Assembly: GCA_025201805.1 (NCBI GenBank)
Contig: MU619241.1
Span: 316,002 to 336,160 of the forward strand
Length of the DNA stretch: 20,159 bases
Direction of reading: 5' to 3'
Origin: Parasitella parasitica
Taxonomy: Eukaryota > Mucoromycota > Mucoromycetes > Mucorales > Mucoraceae
Part shown: positions 1 through 8,685 of the stretch, one piece after another
Numbering within the stretch: the first letter of the stretch is position 1
Layout of the letters: each line of letters begins with the position of its first letter
The notes under the pieces: model-generated
Database searches by the model: none
What the model was told of the DNA's origin: nothing
Seen by the model: the letters and a program-made list of their open reading frames with translations, nothing else
Made by a program: the position numbers and the translations under genes

Positions 1-53
1 GGTCAGTCGACTACTTGAGCAAACACCAAGACTCCATCTTTGCAGATGAATAA
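1..53 (+). CDS. 3' end of an unidentified gene (partial)
   Basis: From position 3 the frame reads SVDYLSKHQDSIFADE and stops at TAA 51-53. The composition (charged, no low-complexity codons) is protein-like, and the other two forward frames stop sooner or read less plausibly. A pyrimidine-rich, AT-rich stretch typical of a 3' UTR follows. Only 16 residues are inside the window, so no family can be named. This is an inference from a short open frame that could be chance. Confidence 0.35.
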   Translation, partial: SVDYLSKHQDSIFADE

Positions 54-61
54 CCTCTTTT

Positions 62-106
62 CTTATTTTCTCCTTTTCTTCTTTTCTTCTTTTCTTCTTT
101 TTTATA
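62..106. repeat. CT-rich tandem repeat (TTTTCTTC-like units)
   Basis: Several consecutive copies of an 8-nt TTTTCTTC-like unit lie directly after the putative left-edge stop codon. It is a simple polypyrimidine repeat, possibly part of a 3' UTR. No coding potential is seen. Confidence 0.7.
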
Positions 107-1208
107 TTCAATAAATTATGCTGTTATGTTATTACCTGACCAACTTCTAAATGAAATTACAATTGAATATATAATCTCCAAGTAAGTTGATCCGTTTCTC
201 ATTTCACCAATTTTGTTTATCGAAATCATCATCTTTTACATATTGAAAGTTATCGTTTTTAAATATATGTTCAATAAATCTTTCTCTATGTTTATCGCCT
301 ATATTCTTCAGACATATACATTCTATTCAAGAGTATCGTTTTGAAGCTTTTATAACGACCTTAACTCCTGATAATATATTAATACACACTCACATTTATG
401 GTGTCCCGCCAATACATAATTACAGTTGTAAACCTCACTTAAAGTCAAAATAAATGTCCCGCGCGTCTCATAACTCAAGTTATGATCAATATAAGTGAAT
501 TTATTAAACAGCTTAAGCAGGCTGTCTTTTAAATGTGGGACTCTAACAAGTGTCCTCAGGGTGTCTCCTGTACCCTATAAATAATATTCTCTGCCGAGTG
601 TGACAAAAAAAAAAAGAAGGCTCTTGTGCTTAGTTCTCACGATGTAAACCATTATAATTATTTTATCCAGTATTGGTTAAAGTTCGGATCTTCTGAATCG
701 CTTTGGAAATCGTTAGATGGTGGACTTTGTATAGTCTCTCCTAGCTCAACTTTTGCATATATTGAAAAGCCACATCTTTAGGCTGACTGAGAAAAACAAT
801 CAAGATTGTTTAGGTCTAAGGGATGTTTTGATGGCTCTTGCCTTCTTGGACGCAATCTCCAAAAATATAGCATCCGTTCCCCATTTTTGTACCACATTTT
901 GTGCATGTTAATTGCATTAAAGATTGCAAATGTCGTTTTATAATAATACTACTGCTAGCCATTAGCAGGAGCGCCTACTAGTAAACAAATAGTCGAACAA
1001 ATTGAATCCTACCAGCAAAGAGCAAAACGACCATGAGACGACAAAGATGCTTTGCATTTAACTGGAGCGATGCTTATTTAATTACATAATCACCAAAATA
1101 AAGGAGGTAATCTGATTCCGGCGTCCTCCTGCCATGTGAAATTGAAAATTGCGATATTATTCAAATTAGACATCCTTTTTGGCAAAAAGTGTACGTTTGC
1201 ACTATACT

Positions 1209-1231
1209 AAAAAAAAAAAAAAAAAAAAAAA
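1209..1231. repeat. homopolymeric A tract (23 A)
   Basis: An uninterrupted run of 23 A is directly visible. It is longer than most A/T runs in the window. It could be slippage in AT-rich DNA or the tail of a retroposed copy; no target-site duplication was recognised around it. Confidence 0.9.
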
Positions 1232-1707
1232 GGACCGAGCCATAAATCTAAACAATAATATAAATCTGATCTGGTAGTAGCAATGGAGTTTTTCACACAT
1301 AAAAAGAATTGTTGGATCATCTGAGATCCGATACAAAAAATGGATATTGTCTCCAAGCAGCTATATTGAGAAGCTATTATTATAGAGTATTCATTGGAAA
1401 TCAAGAATACCAATATCAAATGGGCCCGTGTAACTCTTATGTTTTACGTCTGGATCATGGTACACAAGAATTACACCCTTACACGTTTGACTCGCAGCGT
1501 CTTCTCCGATACGGATTATCGACTTACGTAAATATGTGAATATTCAGGGAGCTATTACCGTTTGTATGCATTACCGGGGCTGAAAAGTTCTAAATGTATC
1601 AATGGCAACCGATTCTAACCGGTATTGTGTTACGATGAAAAAAAAATTTATATGGAAAATCATTTACTTGGGAGTGCCTCCAGATGGAAAAAGAGTGATA
1701 TATGGTT

Positions 1708-2170
1708 TCAAGGTAAGAAAAATATCAAAATGCAAGATAGGATAATTGGTATATTTGCTTGAAAGTTAGCAGCGTAGTGTTTTTTTTGGGCTATTGCAGC
1801 GCCCAGACTTGTTATTAGACTTTCTGCTCTTATTTGTTGTTTTTGTAAGGCTCTTTTTTCTGTAATGCAAGAGTCTATAGAGGAATTCATCTGGTTTTTA
1901 CGAATCTCTAATACACAACGACCAAACCTATCTGCAACAAAGGAATTCTTGTTGTCCATTTCCATTCTCTGATGCTATCACCAACCTGTGCATACAATGT
2001 ACATTTAGATTGCTTGGTAGGATAAATGAGGATGACAAATGAGCAATCAAGACTGGGTATTCTTTCCAAAAACAACCACGCACAGATAAAATATCTTGAT
2101 AATTCCTTTTTTGACCATCTTGATTAGTAGTAGGGGCTATACCAGACTCAATTGACGAAATATCATACAA
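1708..2170 (-). pseudogene. possible decayed coding region, unidentified
   Basis: Two minus-strand open frames overlap in different frames: 2170-1928 (80 codons) and 1965-1708 (85 codons). The second has a protein-like composition, with a charged segment followed by residues such as RAESLITSLGAAIAQKK, and its frame is blocked upstream by TAG. An AG at that point could be a splice acceptor, but no good donor with normal intron length was found in the first frame. A degenerate transposable-element or gene fragment is the best guess. No family is recognised, and both frames may be chance. Confidence 0.2.
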
Positions 2171-2358
2171 AGCAAGTTACGCATTTGTTTACTTGACATC
2201 ACTGCTGCGGGCGTAGAGAGACTTGGCTTGAGTGCGTTATTAGACACAATCTGAGTAAAATCAAATGCGCAAATTGGCATTGGAGGCTCCCAATTTTTAT
2301 TGTCATGAAGAAAAAGGTATATTCAAAAAGTAGTTTTTGAGGATCGTATCAATATAAA

Positions 2359-2372
2359 TATATATATATATA
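2359..2372. repeat. TA dinucleotide microsatellite
   Basis: A short alternating AT run lies about 70 bases beyond the stop codon of the minus-strand 200-aa gene, probably in its 3' flank. It is a simple repeat with no further signal. Confidence 0.7.
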
Positions 2373-2439
2373 AACAAAAGTATGATATAATAGTAGTATG
2401 TACAAGTATATATAAAAAAAAATTCAAGGAGACATGCGT

Positions 2440-3042
2440 TCAGTAGTAATCACCATCTTCATCTACATTAGGCAATGCAGCGATACGCTTTTGGATTTTG
2501 AGCAATTTGGGTGCCATGGACGTTTGGAGGCCTTCACGTGCGACTGGGTCTGCGGTGCGTCGCAGCAACTCAAAATATGCATTTGCGCAATCATCTATGG
2601 CTTCACGTGCAGCCACTCTATCACCAGAGTAATAAGATGATCCTTGGGAATCTTCAGCATAGTCCAGCTCGTCAATGGCCAGTGTGTATAATGATTGCAG
2701 CCTCTCCAACCCTTGGCAATAGTCGACAGAAGTGGTCGGTGTGTGCGCAACATCTTCGAGGGTGGCGGATGCGTTGGATGAGTTTCTGCGTCTGAAGAAT
2801 GGGATTACATGGCGAAATTTGTCTTTTATGCTGACGGTAGAATCAAAAGTTCCAACCGACATGGTATCGCTGTGCTTTCTACTTTTGAATCTTGATACGA
2901 TGGTATCATCGCTGCCTCTACGCAGCTGTTGTCGCTGCTGTGATTGCTGGTTGTTGGGTTGAGCGGGCGATAGTTTGTTAATGAACGAGCCCCATTTGGA
3001 TTTAAATAATGTCGTTGGTGCCGGCATAGCTTTGATCTGCAT
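2440..3042 (-). CDS. orphan 200-aa protein with MIT-like C-terminal helices
   Basis: A single-exon open frame of 200 codons, from ATG 3042-3040 to TGA 2442-2440. Residues 1-100 are basic, Ser/Gln-rich and probably disordered, with kinase-type sites RRGS (41-44) and RRRNSS (84-89). Residues 108-191 look folded and helical. The stretch from the AAREAI segment (144-149) to the last helix ending at IAALP (187-191), with a DP turn at 165-166, resembles the second and third helices of MIT domains, which bind ESCRT-III tails. That resemblance is pattern-based inference, not a proven family match. The tail VDEDGDYY is acidic. Met6 is an alternative start. The gene lies downstream of the metallopeptidase gene on the same strand, 529 bp away. 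Its function is unknown; it may be a Mucoromycota-specific protein. Confidence 0.72.
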   Translation of the reverse strand: MQIKAMPAPTTLFKSKWGSFINKLSPAQPNNQQSQQRQQLRRGSDDTIVSRFKSRKHSDTMSVGTFDSTVSIKDKFRHVIPFFRRRNSSNASATLEDVAHTPTTSVDYCQGLERLQSLYTLAIDELDYAEDSQGSSYYSGDRVAAREAIDDCANAYFELLRRTADPVAREGLQTSMAPKLLKIQKRIAALPNVDEDGDYY

Positions 3043-3127
3043 TGTTTTTTTGGTTTTTTTTTTGTCAAGAAGTTATATACAAGAGAGAAAGAAAGAAAAT
3101 AATTGACAGGGAGAGTGTCTGATTGCT

Positions 3128-3138
3128 CTATTTATATA
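3128..3138 (-). promoter_or_regulatory. TATA-like element upstream of the 200-aa gene
   Basis: On the minus strand this reads TATATAAATAG and lies about 86-96 bases upstream of the ATG at 3042. Position and sequence fit a core promoter TATA box. In AT-rich DNA such matches occur by chance, so support is modest. Confidence 0.35.
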
Positions 3139-3244
3139 CACAAGCACAGCCCTATCGGAGACAATAGGCCTGCTGTGCTACCTTGCTTTTTAGTAATCTT
3201 CCAAGTGTCAAGACCAATAAAATAGGAGGATCCGATATATACAA

Positions 3245-3258
3245 TTCATGCGCATGAA
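3245..3258. repeat. perfect 14-bp palindrome TTCATGCGCATGAA
   Basis: The sequence equals its own reverse complement over 14 bases. It sits about 200 bp upstream of the ATG of the 200-aa gene, where a dimeric transcription factor could bind. Function is inferred only from symmetry and position. Confidence 0.5.
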
Positions 3259-3571
3259 CATGGAAGAAAATAGCTTGAAGCAGGGGTTCGTGGGGGCTCA
3301 ACCGACAGAAAAAAAAAAGTCTAAAAAGAGAGACATACATCAGCTCTATGGCATAATATTGTTCATTCTGTTTAGCATTGGCATTACTTTTTTTTTTTCT
3401 TTTTTATTTTCTTTTTCTTTTTTTACGGAAAAAAAAAATAGAAACCAAAATACCCTAGATAATATATTCATTCTTGTAACTGAAAGATAACCAATCGTAT
3501 CGCGCCCCCTTTATTTGTTAAATACTATTGTAAACCTAATATACCCTTTTCTCCTTAATGGAATACTTCTA

Positions 3572-5713
3572 TTATCTCATCAGCAGCATCGACAAAAATA
3601 CCATGATCATAATAGAAAAACCTGCCATTGAATTCTGATGAACAGCTTGAATCCCTTGCGAAGTAGGTGTAGGGGATGTTTTTAATCCATGGCTTGTGTT
3701 GCTATCATCACAAATGGATCGAGACTTTGGGGTTTTGACATTTCCGTCAGTTGTATAGTTTGTCCTTGTCAAGACTGTGGAGTATCCAATAGAGTCCAGT
3801 ATGCGCAAGATCCCAGGCCCAATGGGTGATTTGTACGTCATTTCAACCATCGTGTTATTACTGCTGGACACTGTGTCGTTGTAGGGAAGAACTGGTATTT
3901 CACTGTAGTATGCTTCCACCAGTTGCTCTAATGTCTTGCCCTTATGGTACGCTTCTGTCATCAAAAAGTCAGGTGTGTTCTCGTACTGATCATCAAGATG
4001 CGATATCATCAGTCCAGGTCGATTCATAGTAGGGTCAGTATGTTCGTATAAGCTGTTCGACATGTCTCCCCCCGTCAACAGGGTCATGCTTCGGTAAGTC
4101 TGATTCAAGTAAGGTATCAGAGTATAACTGCTGTTGCTCACTGTTGGTGCGTCAAACTGGAATGTGATTGTTTCTGGTTGGGACATGGATATCCACAGCT
4201 TGTGTGCCAGTGTAGACTGATTCGCCTCATTGAACAATCGAATGAAATTGACAATAAACGCATCGCTGTTTTGTACACAGAAATCCTGCATCTGGAAAGC
4301 GAGATCCGATAGAGACAGTCTGCTCGTGACATTCAGCTCCGTGTCCACATTTACCAAGTACTTGTCGAATATCATATTGGGTTGGAATCCGGTGACATAT
4401 GCTGGTCCTGTGTCTTGGTTGATGAACCAGTAGAGTCCCGGCGTAACCAACTGCAGCTCCAGCGGGTCAATCACGCCATCAACCAGTGTGCGAAATGGAG
4501 ATGCATCTGTCCAAAAGTAAGCTGCCCAACTGCTCAAAAAGCCCAGTCCATGGAGCAGTTCGTGCAGCACCACATACCGGAAATCAACTTGGTGGGGATT
4601 GATCTCCTGTACTGTGCCTTGAGCATTTTTATCGTTCTAAACTATATTAGTAGATGTTTCTCCTGCCAAGTCGTATCTACTTACAAAGAACCAGTACTTG
4701 CCGTTGGGCGGAATTCGAGAGCCATTCCATCCGTCATGGAGGGCCTGCTCAATTTCGCTCGCATTCAGATACATGTCATGGTTGATTTCTATTTCTATAT
4801 CGTACTTTGACCATACAGAGGTGCTGCTATAAGGCGCCAATTGCTTCGCCAAAGCTTGCGGATAAACGTAATTCAGATCTGCTCCGTCTTCGAAAGGTAG
4901 TGTGAATTGTGATGTAGGCGATCCCCAACCATATGTATCATTTGCGCATGTTTTTTCACAAAAGCTGTAATACACTATTCTAATCAGCAGGGAATTCTTG
5001 ACGTTGACCACCCGAGTAAATTCATCTATAGCATATCCTACTGCCTTACTGACTTTGGCACAATAAATGTCGTCAGCTTTGCATTCTAAATCGTATTGTA
5101 CAAGCGGATCCGATGTGTTGGTATATTGGATAGTCGTGTTGGACGGCGCTGAAGTAGTTTGGTTTTTTGAGTGATGAGACAATAATGGATCGTTGTTGCT
5201 TGCTGTCGTCATGCTGGTTGGTATAGTTGTTTGTTGTTGATAAGATGCTGCTGAAATGTCTCGTGTGGGATCTGTGGTTGGAGTCGCTGACGCCGTGTTT
5301 TGTCCTTCTACAAGAGAGTCTTCTTCCATAGTGGCAAGCTCTTCTTCCGTTTCTTCTTCTTCTTCCTCATCCTCATCCTCCTCCTCCTCCTCCTCCTCCT
5401 CCCCATCGTCGTAGTCCTGCTCGTTGATAGTGCCGTCTTCTTCTTTGTCTGTGCTGGCTATTAATATTCTAGGCTGTATGAGTTTTTCATTATTATCTGT
5501 ATTGATATCTTCTGTCACCATGGTTACAGTCGTTGTAGTGGATACTATTTTTTCACCATCATTCTCTTCGAAATGTGATGGACGTTTTGTGAGAAGGGAA
5601 TTGGTGTTGAAAGAATACTCTTTTGCTTGTGCTGTAGTTTGCGATTGCACAAGAGAAAAAAGAAGAGCCTGTATCAAAAGCATGCTCCGCATTTTGTTAC
5701 GTCGTATAATCAT
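3572..5713 (-). CDS. secreted, probably GPI-anchored zincin-like metallopeptidase
   Basis: Two exons, 5713-4685 and 4636-3572, joined across a 48-nt intron (GTAAGT..TTTAG, phase 0), give 697 aa. Unspliced reading would stop soon after the donor. An N-terminal signal peptide (about residues 8-30, hydrophobic core LLIQALLFSLV) is followed by a very acidic segment (99-126) and a Ser/Thr/Asn-rich stalk. A folded domain then contains YPQALAKQL (284-292) and, right after the splice junction, HELLHGLGF (368-376), a zinc-binding HExxH helix. The residue at the metzincin third-ligand position (378) is Ser. SHLDD (555-559, His556) followed by PDFLM (565-569) is a candidate third-ligand region, as in M8-like families. 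Many N-x-S/T sites fit secretion. The hydrophobic C-terminus (about 680-697) after a hydrophilic Thr/Ser stretch fits a GPI-attachment signal. A cell-wall or membrane protease is inferred; the substrate is unknown and activity is unproven. Confidence 0.78.
5350..5402. repeat. coding trinucleotide repeat (TTC/TCC) encoding the acidic tract
   Basis: Runs of TCT/TTC and then TCC/CTC on the plus strand read as GAA/GAG/GAT codons on the minus strand. They encode an almost uninterrupted Glu/Asp tract at about residues 103-121 of the metallopeptidase-like protein. The near-perfect CTC run at the 3' end suggests replication slippage and possible length variation. Confidence 0.85.
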
Positions 5714-6305
5714 AAGCTATTGCAATTGTTTATGGGCTTTGGATACTTGATAAGTGAAGCAGGATTAATTAAGACAAATTTTTTTAGTGCTGCTACTACT
5801 AGTGCGGCTTTCGAATACAATGAATTCTGCCATTAATCGACTGCTCCTCAATGACGCATCACGGCAAACGAACACCAAGAATTTAGGTCCTGTATGTAAA
5901 TTGTGAGGAGCATATTAGAGCAAAAAGGGGGAGGCGAAAGCAGCGGTCTATGTGCGTAAGAGGGTAATGGTCCGGATCACGATGTTGCACCGTTCCCTTT
6001 CTATCAATGGTGATAATCGGTCTTCTCATATTCAAATGAAACGAATTTTCGGATAATATCATTAACATTTAATGCCCCCTTCTTGGCCGAAAAGAACAGA
6101 AAAAAAAAAGATGATACGATATTATGCAATCATTCAAGTTGTCATTTGAAACTTGTCATATTATAGTTTATGCCGACCGTATATATCAGCTATATAGAAC
6201 ATCTTTGTATCTATTTATGCCTCCTTTTGAACTCACAAAGTAGTTTAATGTTGTTATAAATATATGGCATCTCCTAAACGTTGTCAACTAGAAAGAAAGA
6301 AAGAA

Positions 6306-6351
6306 AAACCAAAAATAAAACCAATAAAAAAAACCAATAAAAAAAACCAAG
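6306..6351. repeat. A-rich tandem repeat with CCAAT cores
   Basis: Units of about 13 nt of the form AAAACCAATAAAA recur about three times, the last one degenerate. The CCAAT core could in principle bind a HAP/NF-Y complex, but the repeat may be a simple A-rich satellite. It lies about 420 bp before the ATG of the 231-aa gene and 590 bp from that of the metallopeptidase gene. Confidence 0.5.
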
Positions 6352-6643
6352 AGGCATTGTCCTTGATACAGTAGCAAGATCGGTGGATACACAAAAGGAT
6401 AAACGGCTGATCCCTTGCCCGCCTTGTTGTATAATACTACATGTAAATATATGTGTGTTTCGGCATAATTCCATTGTATATACATGTAATGTATACGGAA
6501 TCTTCTATGATATTATACCATTTATTTTATTCTACTCCAATGACTTGTTCCTCTACATGTTTGTCAGCTGTAAACTATAATATACGGTGCTCGCCTCCTT
6601 ACATCTCGCTGTTCTCTGTATTTGCCCCTCTCCCTTCTTGTCA

Positions 6644-6653
6644 TATATAAATA
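6644..6653 (+). promoter_or_regulatory. TATA-like element before the 231-aa gene
   Basis: TATATAAATA lies 115-125 bases upstream of the ATG at 6769, after a pyrimidine-rich stretch. It is a plausible core promoter element, but the context is AT-rich and chance matches are common. Confidence 0.35.
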
Positions 6654-6768
6654 CACATATATCACCGCCTCCTTCATATCTATATAATACAAAGAAATAA
6701 ACATATTTAATCCTCATCTCTTTACATCTTGATTTTTCTTTCGTTTTATGCGCTGGCGATCATAGGAT

Positions 6769-7464
6769 ATGACACAACATCAATCATCACTTTCCATCAT
6801 GGATCAAATCAAAGATGCTGGCTATCACTGTTGGATTCAAATCTATAGTCCATTATTTTGGATTTTGTCTGTACTTATAAACCATTGGAGATTACAAGAA
6901 AACAACAAAATTCTCATTGATGATAATTTTTCGTTCAGAAACATTGTACCTCCACTGAAAAAATCAGTGAGAATATCAAATAATCTACCTCCTCCATCTC
7001 CTCGCATTGTAATTAGCCCATCCTCCCTGCGTCAACGGCGACAGAACCCACCAAATAAACAACTACCAGAGACAGTGCAACCAGTATCAAAAAACAAGCC
7101 TGCTGCTTTATTGTTGCAGCCCAAACCTAAATCTTCACTATCAACTCCAATAAAAATAGCAACTGCGAAAAGAAAACAACCATCTATATTTTCTTCTTGG
7201 AAACAGAAACATTCGCATCATCAATATCCACAAAGAACATCCTTTTTGCGAAGATTAAGCAATAGTAGTACTAGCAGTGGCGATACGGTAAAATCAGAAC
7301 CGTCATCACCATCCATCCTGAAATCTTTCTCCTGGAAATCAAAGCGACAATATTTGGACTCATCATTAGAAACAGGGCATCCAAATCCTGATGCAATCGC
7401 AACAAATAATAGCAAACAACCTCGTATATCACTATCGCATTTCAGAAAGAAGATTAACACTTGA
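6769..7464 (+). CDS. orphan 231-aa basic Ser/Pro-rich protein
   Basis: A single-exon frame of 231 codons, ATG 6769 to TGA 7464; Met11 is a possible alternative start. Residues about 20-38 form one aromatic, hydrophobic stretch (CWIQIYSPLFWILSVLI) that could be a membrane anchor or an amphipathic helix. The rest is basic, rich in Ser, Pro, Lys and Arg, and probably disordered. It contains a PKA-type site RRLS (161-164) in a Ser run, a weak PP1-docking-like KSVRI (65-69), Pro-directed sites such as PPPSPRI, and two related patches FSSWKQK (141-147) and FSWKSK (187-192). An AATAAA-like signal follows shortly after the stop. No known family is recognised. Protein-like repeats and composition, plus the length in AT-rich DNA, support it being real. 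A membrane-tethered regulatory protein is only a guess. Confidence 0.62.
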   Translation: MTQHQSSLSIMDQIKDAGYHCWIQIYSPLFWILSVLINHWRLQENNKILIDDNFSFRNIVPPLKKSVRISNNLPPPSPRIVISPSSLRQRRQNPPNKQLPETVQPVSKNKPAALLLQPKPKSSLSTPIKIATAKRKQPSIFSSWKQKHSHHQYPQRTSFLRRLSNSSTSSGDTVKSEPSSPSILKSFSWKSKRQYLDSSLETGHPNPDAIATNNSKQPRISLSHFRKKINT

Positions 7465-8058
7465 TTTATCATTTAAAATAAATAGAGTTGTTTATTAATG
7501 AAGTTCGTTTGGCACTGTCCTTACTTATGCATGAATGCATCGTTATGTATGCATAATCACTTGAATGTATGTGCTTTATCCCTGTATGTTCTGTTACCTA
7601 CTATGTCCTATATATTTATATAGAGCATACTGCTATAAATATACCCATAATAAAAGCATTTCTCTGAATAATACATACAGTAAAGTGTAGGTTAGAATAA
7701 ACCGCTTGCAAAAAGCTGCATTGAGCTGTTGAAAAGATATCTATACACAATATTAGACACTGCTCCAACTCATGTCAATCCTCGTTGCTCGAGATCCTGC
7801 ATTTGATCTTGGATTTATCATCGATCATGATAATGACTATTCCTTTCTATAGTATATACCTATAATTTACGTATATGAGAGAGTTTATTAAATGATTAGT
7901 TTTTATCAAGAAGGCCGGTACGCAAAAAGCTTTCAGAAGACATGCAGAAATCTATTATATAGTTTTGTCCGGCTTGTGTCAATAATTAAAGGATACCTTA
8001 TAAAAAAAAAAACTTGATAAAGCCGCCAGTTCGGTCGATTGCCTGATAAAGCTACACA

Positions 8059-8078
8059 TTTTTTTTTAAAAAAAAAAA
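8059..8078. repeat. T9A11 palindromic run
   Basis: Nine T followed directly by eleven A can fold back on itself as RNA or extrude as a cruciform. It is a simple-sequence feature without other evidence of function. Confidence 0.7.
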
Positions 8079-8256
8079 GATTCCAGAATAACGCAAAAAA
8101 GCAAAAAGATGTGAACATATGTAACATTTAACACTTTTTAAATATGGTATGCATAAAGCTAAATGTTAGTATTCTTAATATTTTATTTTTTTCGATCTAG
8201 GAGCAATTTTGAGTCGTTTTTGAGAAAAATTAAAGATTTTTCGATTTTAGATGAGG

Positions 8257-8270
8257 GTATACCGGTATAC
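8257..8270. repeat. perfect 14-bp palindrome GTATACCGGTATAC
   Basis: The 14 bases equal their own reverse complement, with a GC-rich core ACCGGT in otherwise AT-rich DNA. Flanking sequences (AGATGAGGG before it, and the complement of a similar AGTTGAGGG about 75 bases after it) form a weak wider inverted repeat. It could be a binding site or the relic of a small inverted-repeat element. Confidence 0.55.
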
Positions 8271-8655
8271 AAGGACTTGTGGTTCAAAGCTGCCCACAAA
8301 ATTCTCTCAATTTGAAGATTTTGCATATTCTAACCCTCAACTTTGATTTTCTCCTTTTACAATACTAGATGCTAGCTTTGAGTGTAATGTATAATTCACA
8401 AGCCTTTCGAATAAGCGAGATATATACTCGAAATGGATTTCAATTTGAACACGATATAAGAATAACTTTTGTAGTGAAATTTTTATTTAAGCTAGTGGTG
8501 CAGATAGCACCTTTGAATAGTGCAAATAGCAATAATATGCTTTATGTACTGTATATTGTTGTGGCCATTGCAAAAATCATCCCATCATCGCTGACTTTAA
8601 CTCTAAACACATACTAAGAGAAGGAAGCTCTAAAGTACCTATTTGTTCTGAGTCG

Positions 8656-8685
8656 CAACTAATTATGGTACAACTAATTATGGTA
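8656..8685. repeat. perfect 15-bp tandem duplication
   Basis: Two directly adjacent identical copies of CAACTAATTATGGTA. A recent slippage or small duplication explains it; a footprint of element excision is also possible. Confidence 0.85.

Larger units (their letters stand above)
107..2439. other. gene-poor intergenic stretch
   Basis: No convincing gene was found here. The sequence is AT-rich with frequent stops in all frames. It contains a 23-base A tract (1209-1231), a 76-codon plus-strand open frame ending at 1539 that lacks a proper ATG start, two overlapping minus-strand open frames (1708-1965 and 1928-2170) that could be a decayed coding region, and a TA microsatellite near 2359-2372. 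No tRNA with recognisable A and B boxes was seen. Confidence 0.5.
3043..3571. other. intergenic: promoter of 200-aa gene and 3' flank of metallopeptidase gene
   Basis: This 529-bp interval separates two minus-strand genes arranged head to tail. It holds a TATA-like element at 3128-3138, a perfect 14-bp palindrome at 3245-3258, and a poly-T/poly-A-rich patch at about 3390-3440. No open frame in it has a protein-like composition. Confidence 0.55.
5714..6768. other. divergent intergenic region
   Basis: This 1055-bp region lies between the start codons of the minus-strand metallopeptidase gene and the plus-strand 231-aa gene, so it should hold both promoters. A TATATAAATA element at 6644-6653 lies 125 bp before the right-hand ATG. 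A purine-rich AACCAAT-containing repeat occurs at about 6306-6351. Open frames here (61-66 codons) look random. No RNA gene was recognised. Confidence 0.5.

Noticed and set aside
4637-4684. Continuation of the metallopeptidase first exon into GETSTNIV and stop
   Set aside because: GTAAGT at the exon end and TTTAG 48 nt later join two in-frame halves of one zincin domain (WFF to NDKNAQG..HELLHGLGF), so the short continuation is intron.
4382-4810. 142-codon plus-strand open frame
   Set aside because: It lies antisense to the metallopeptidase exons and spans its intron; composition is not protein-like and no family fits.
8280-8300. B-box-like GGTTCAAAGC, possible tRNA
   Set aside because: No A box, no acceptor-stem pairing and no cloverleaf could be built around it.
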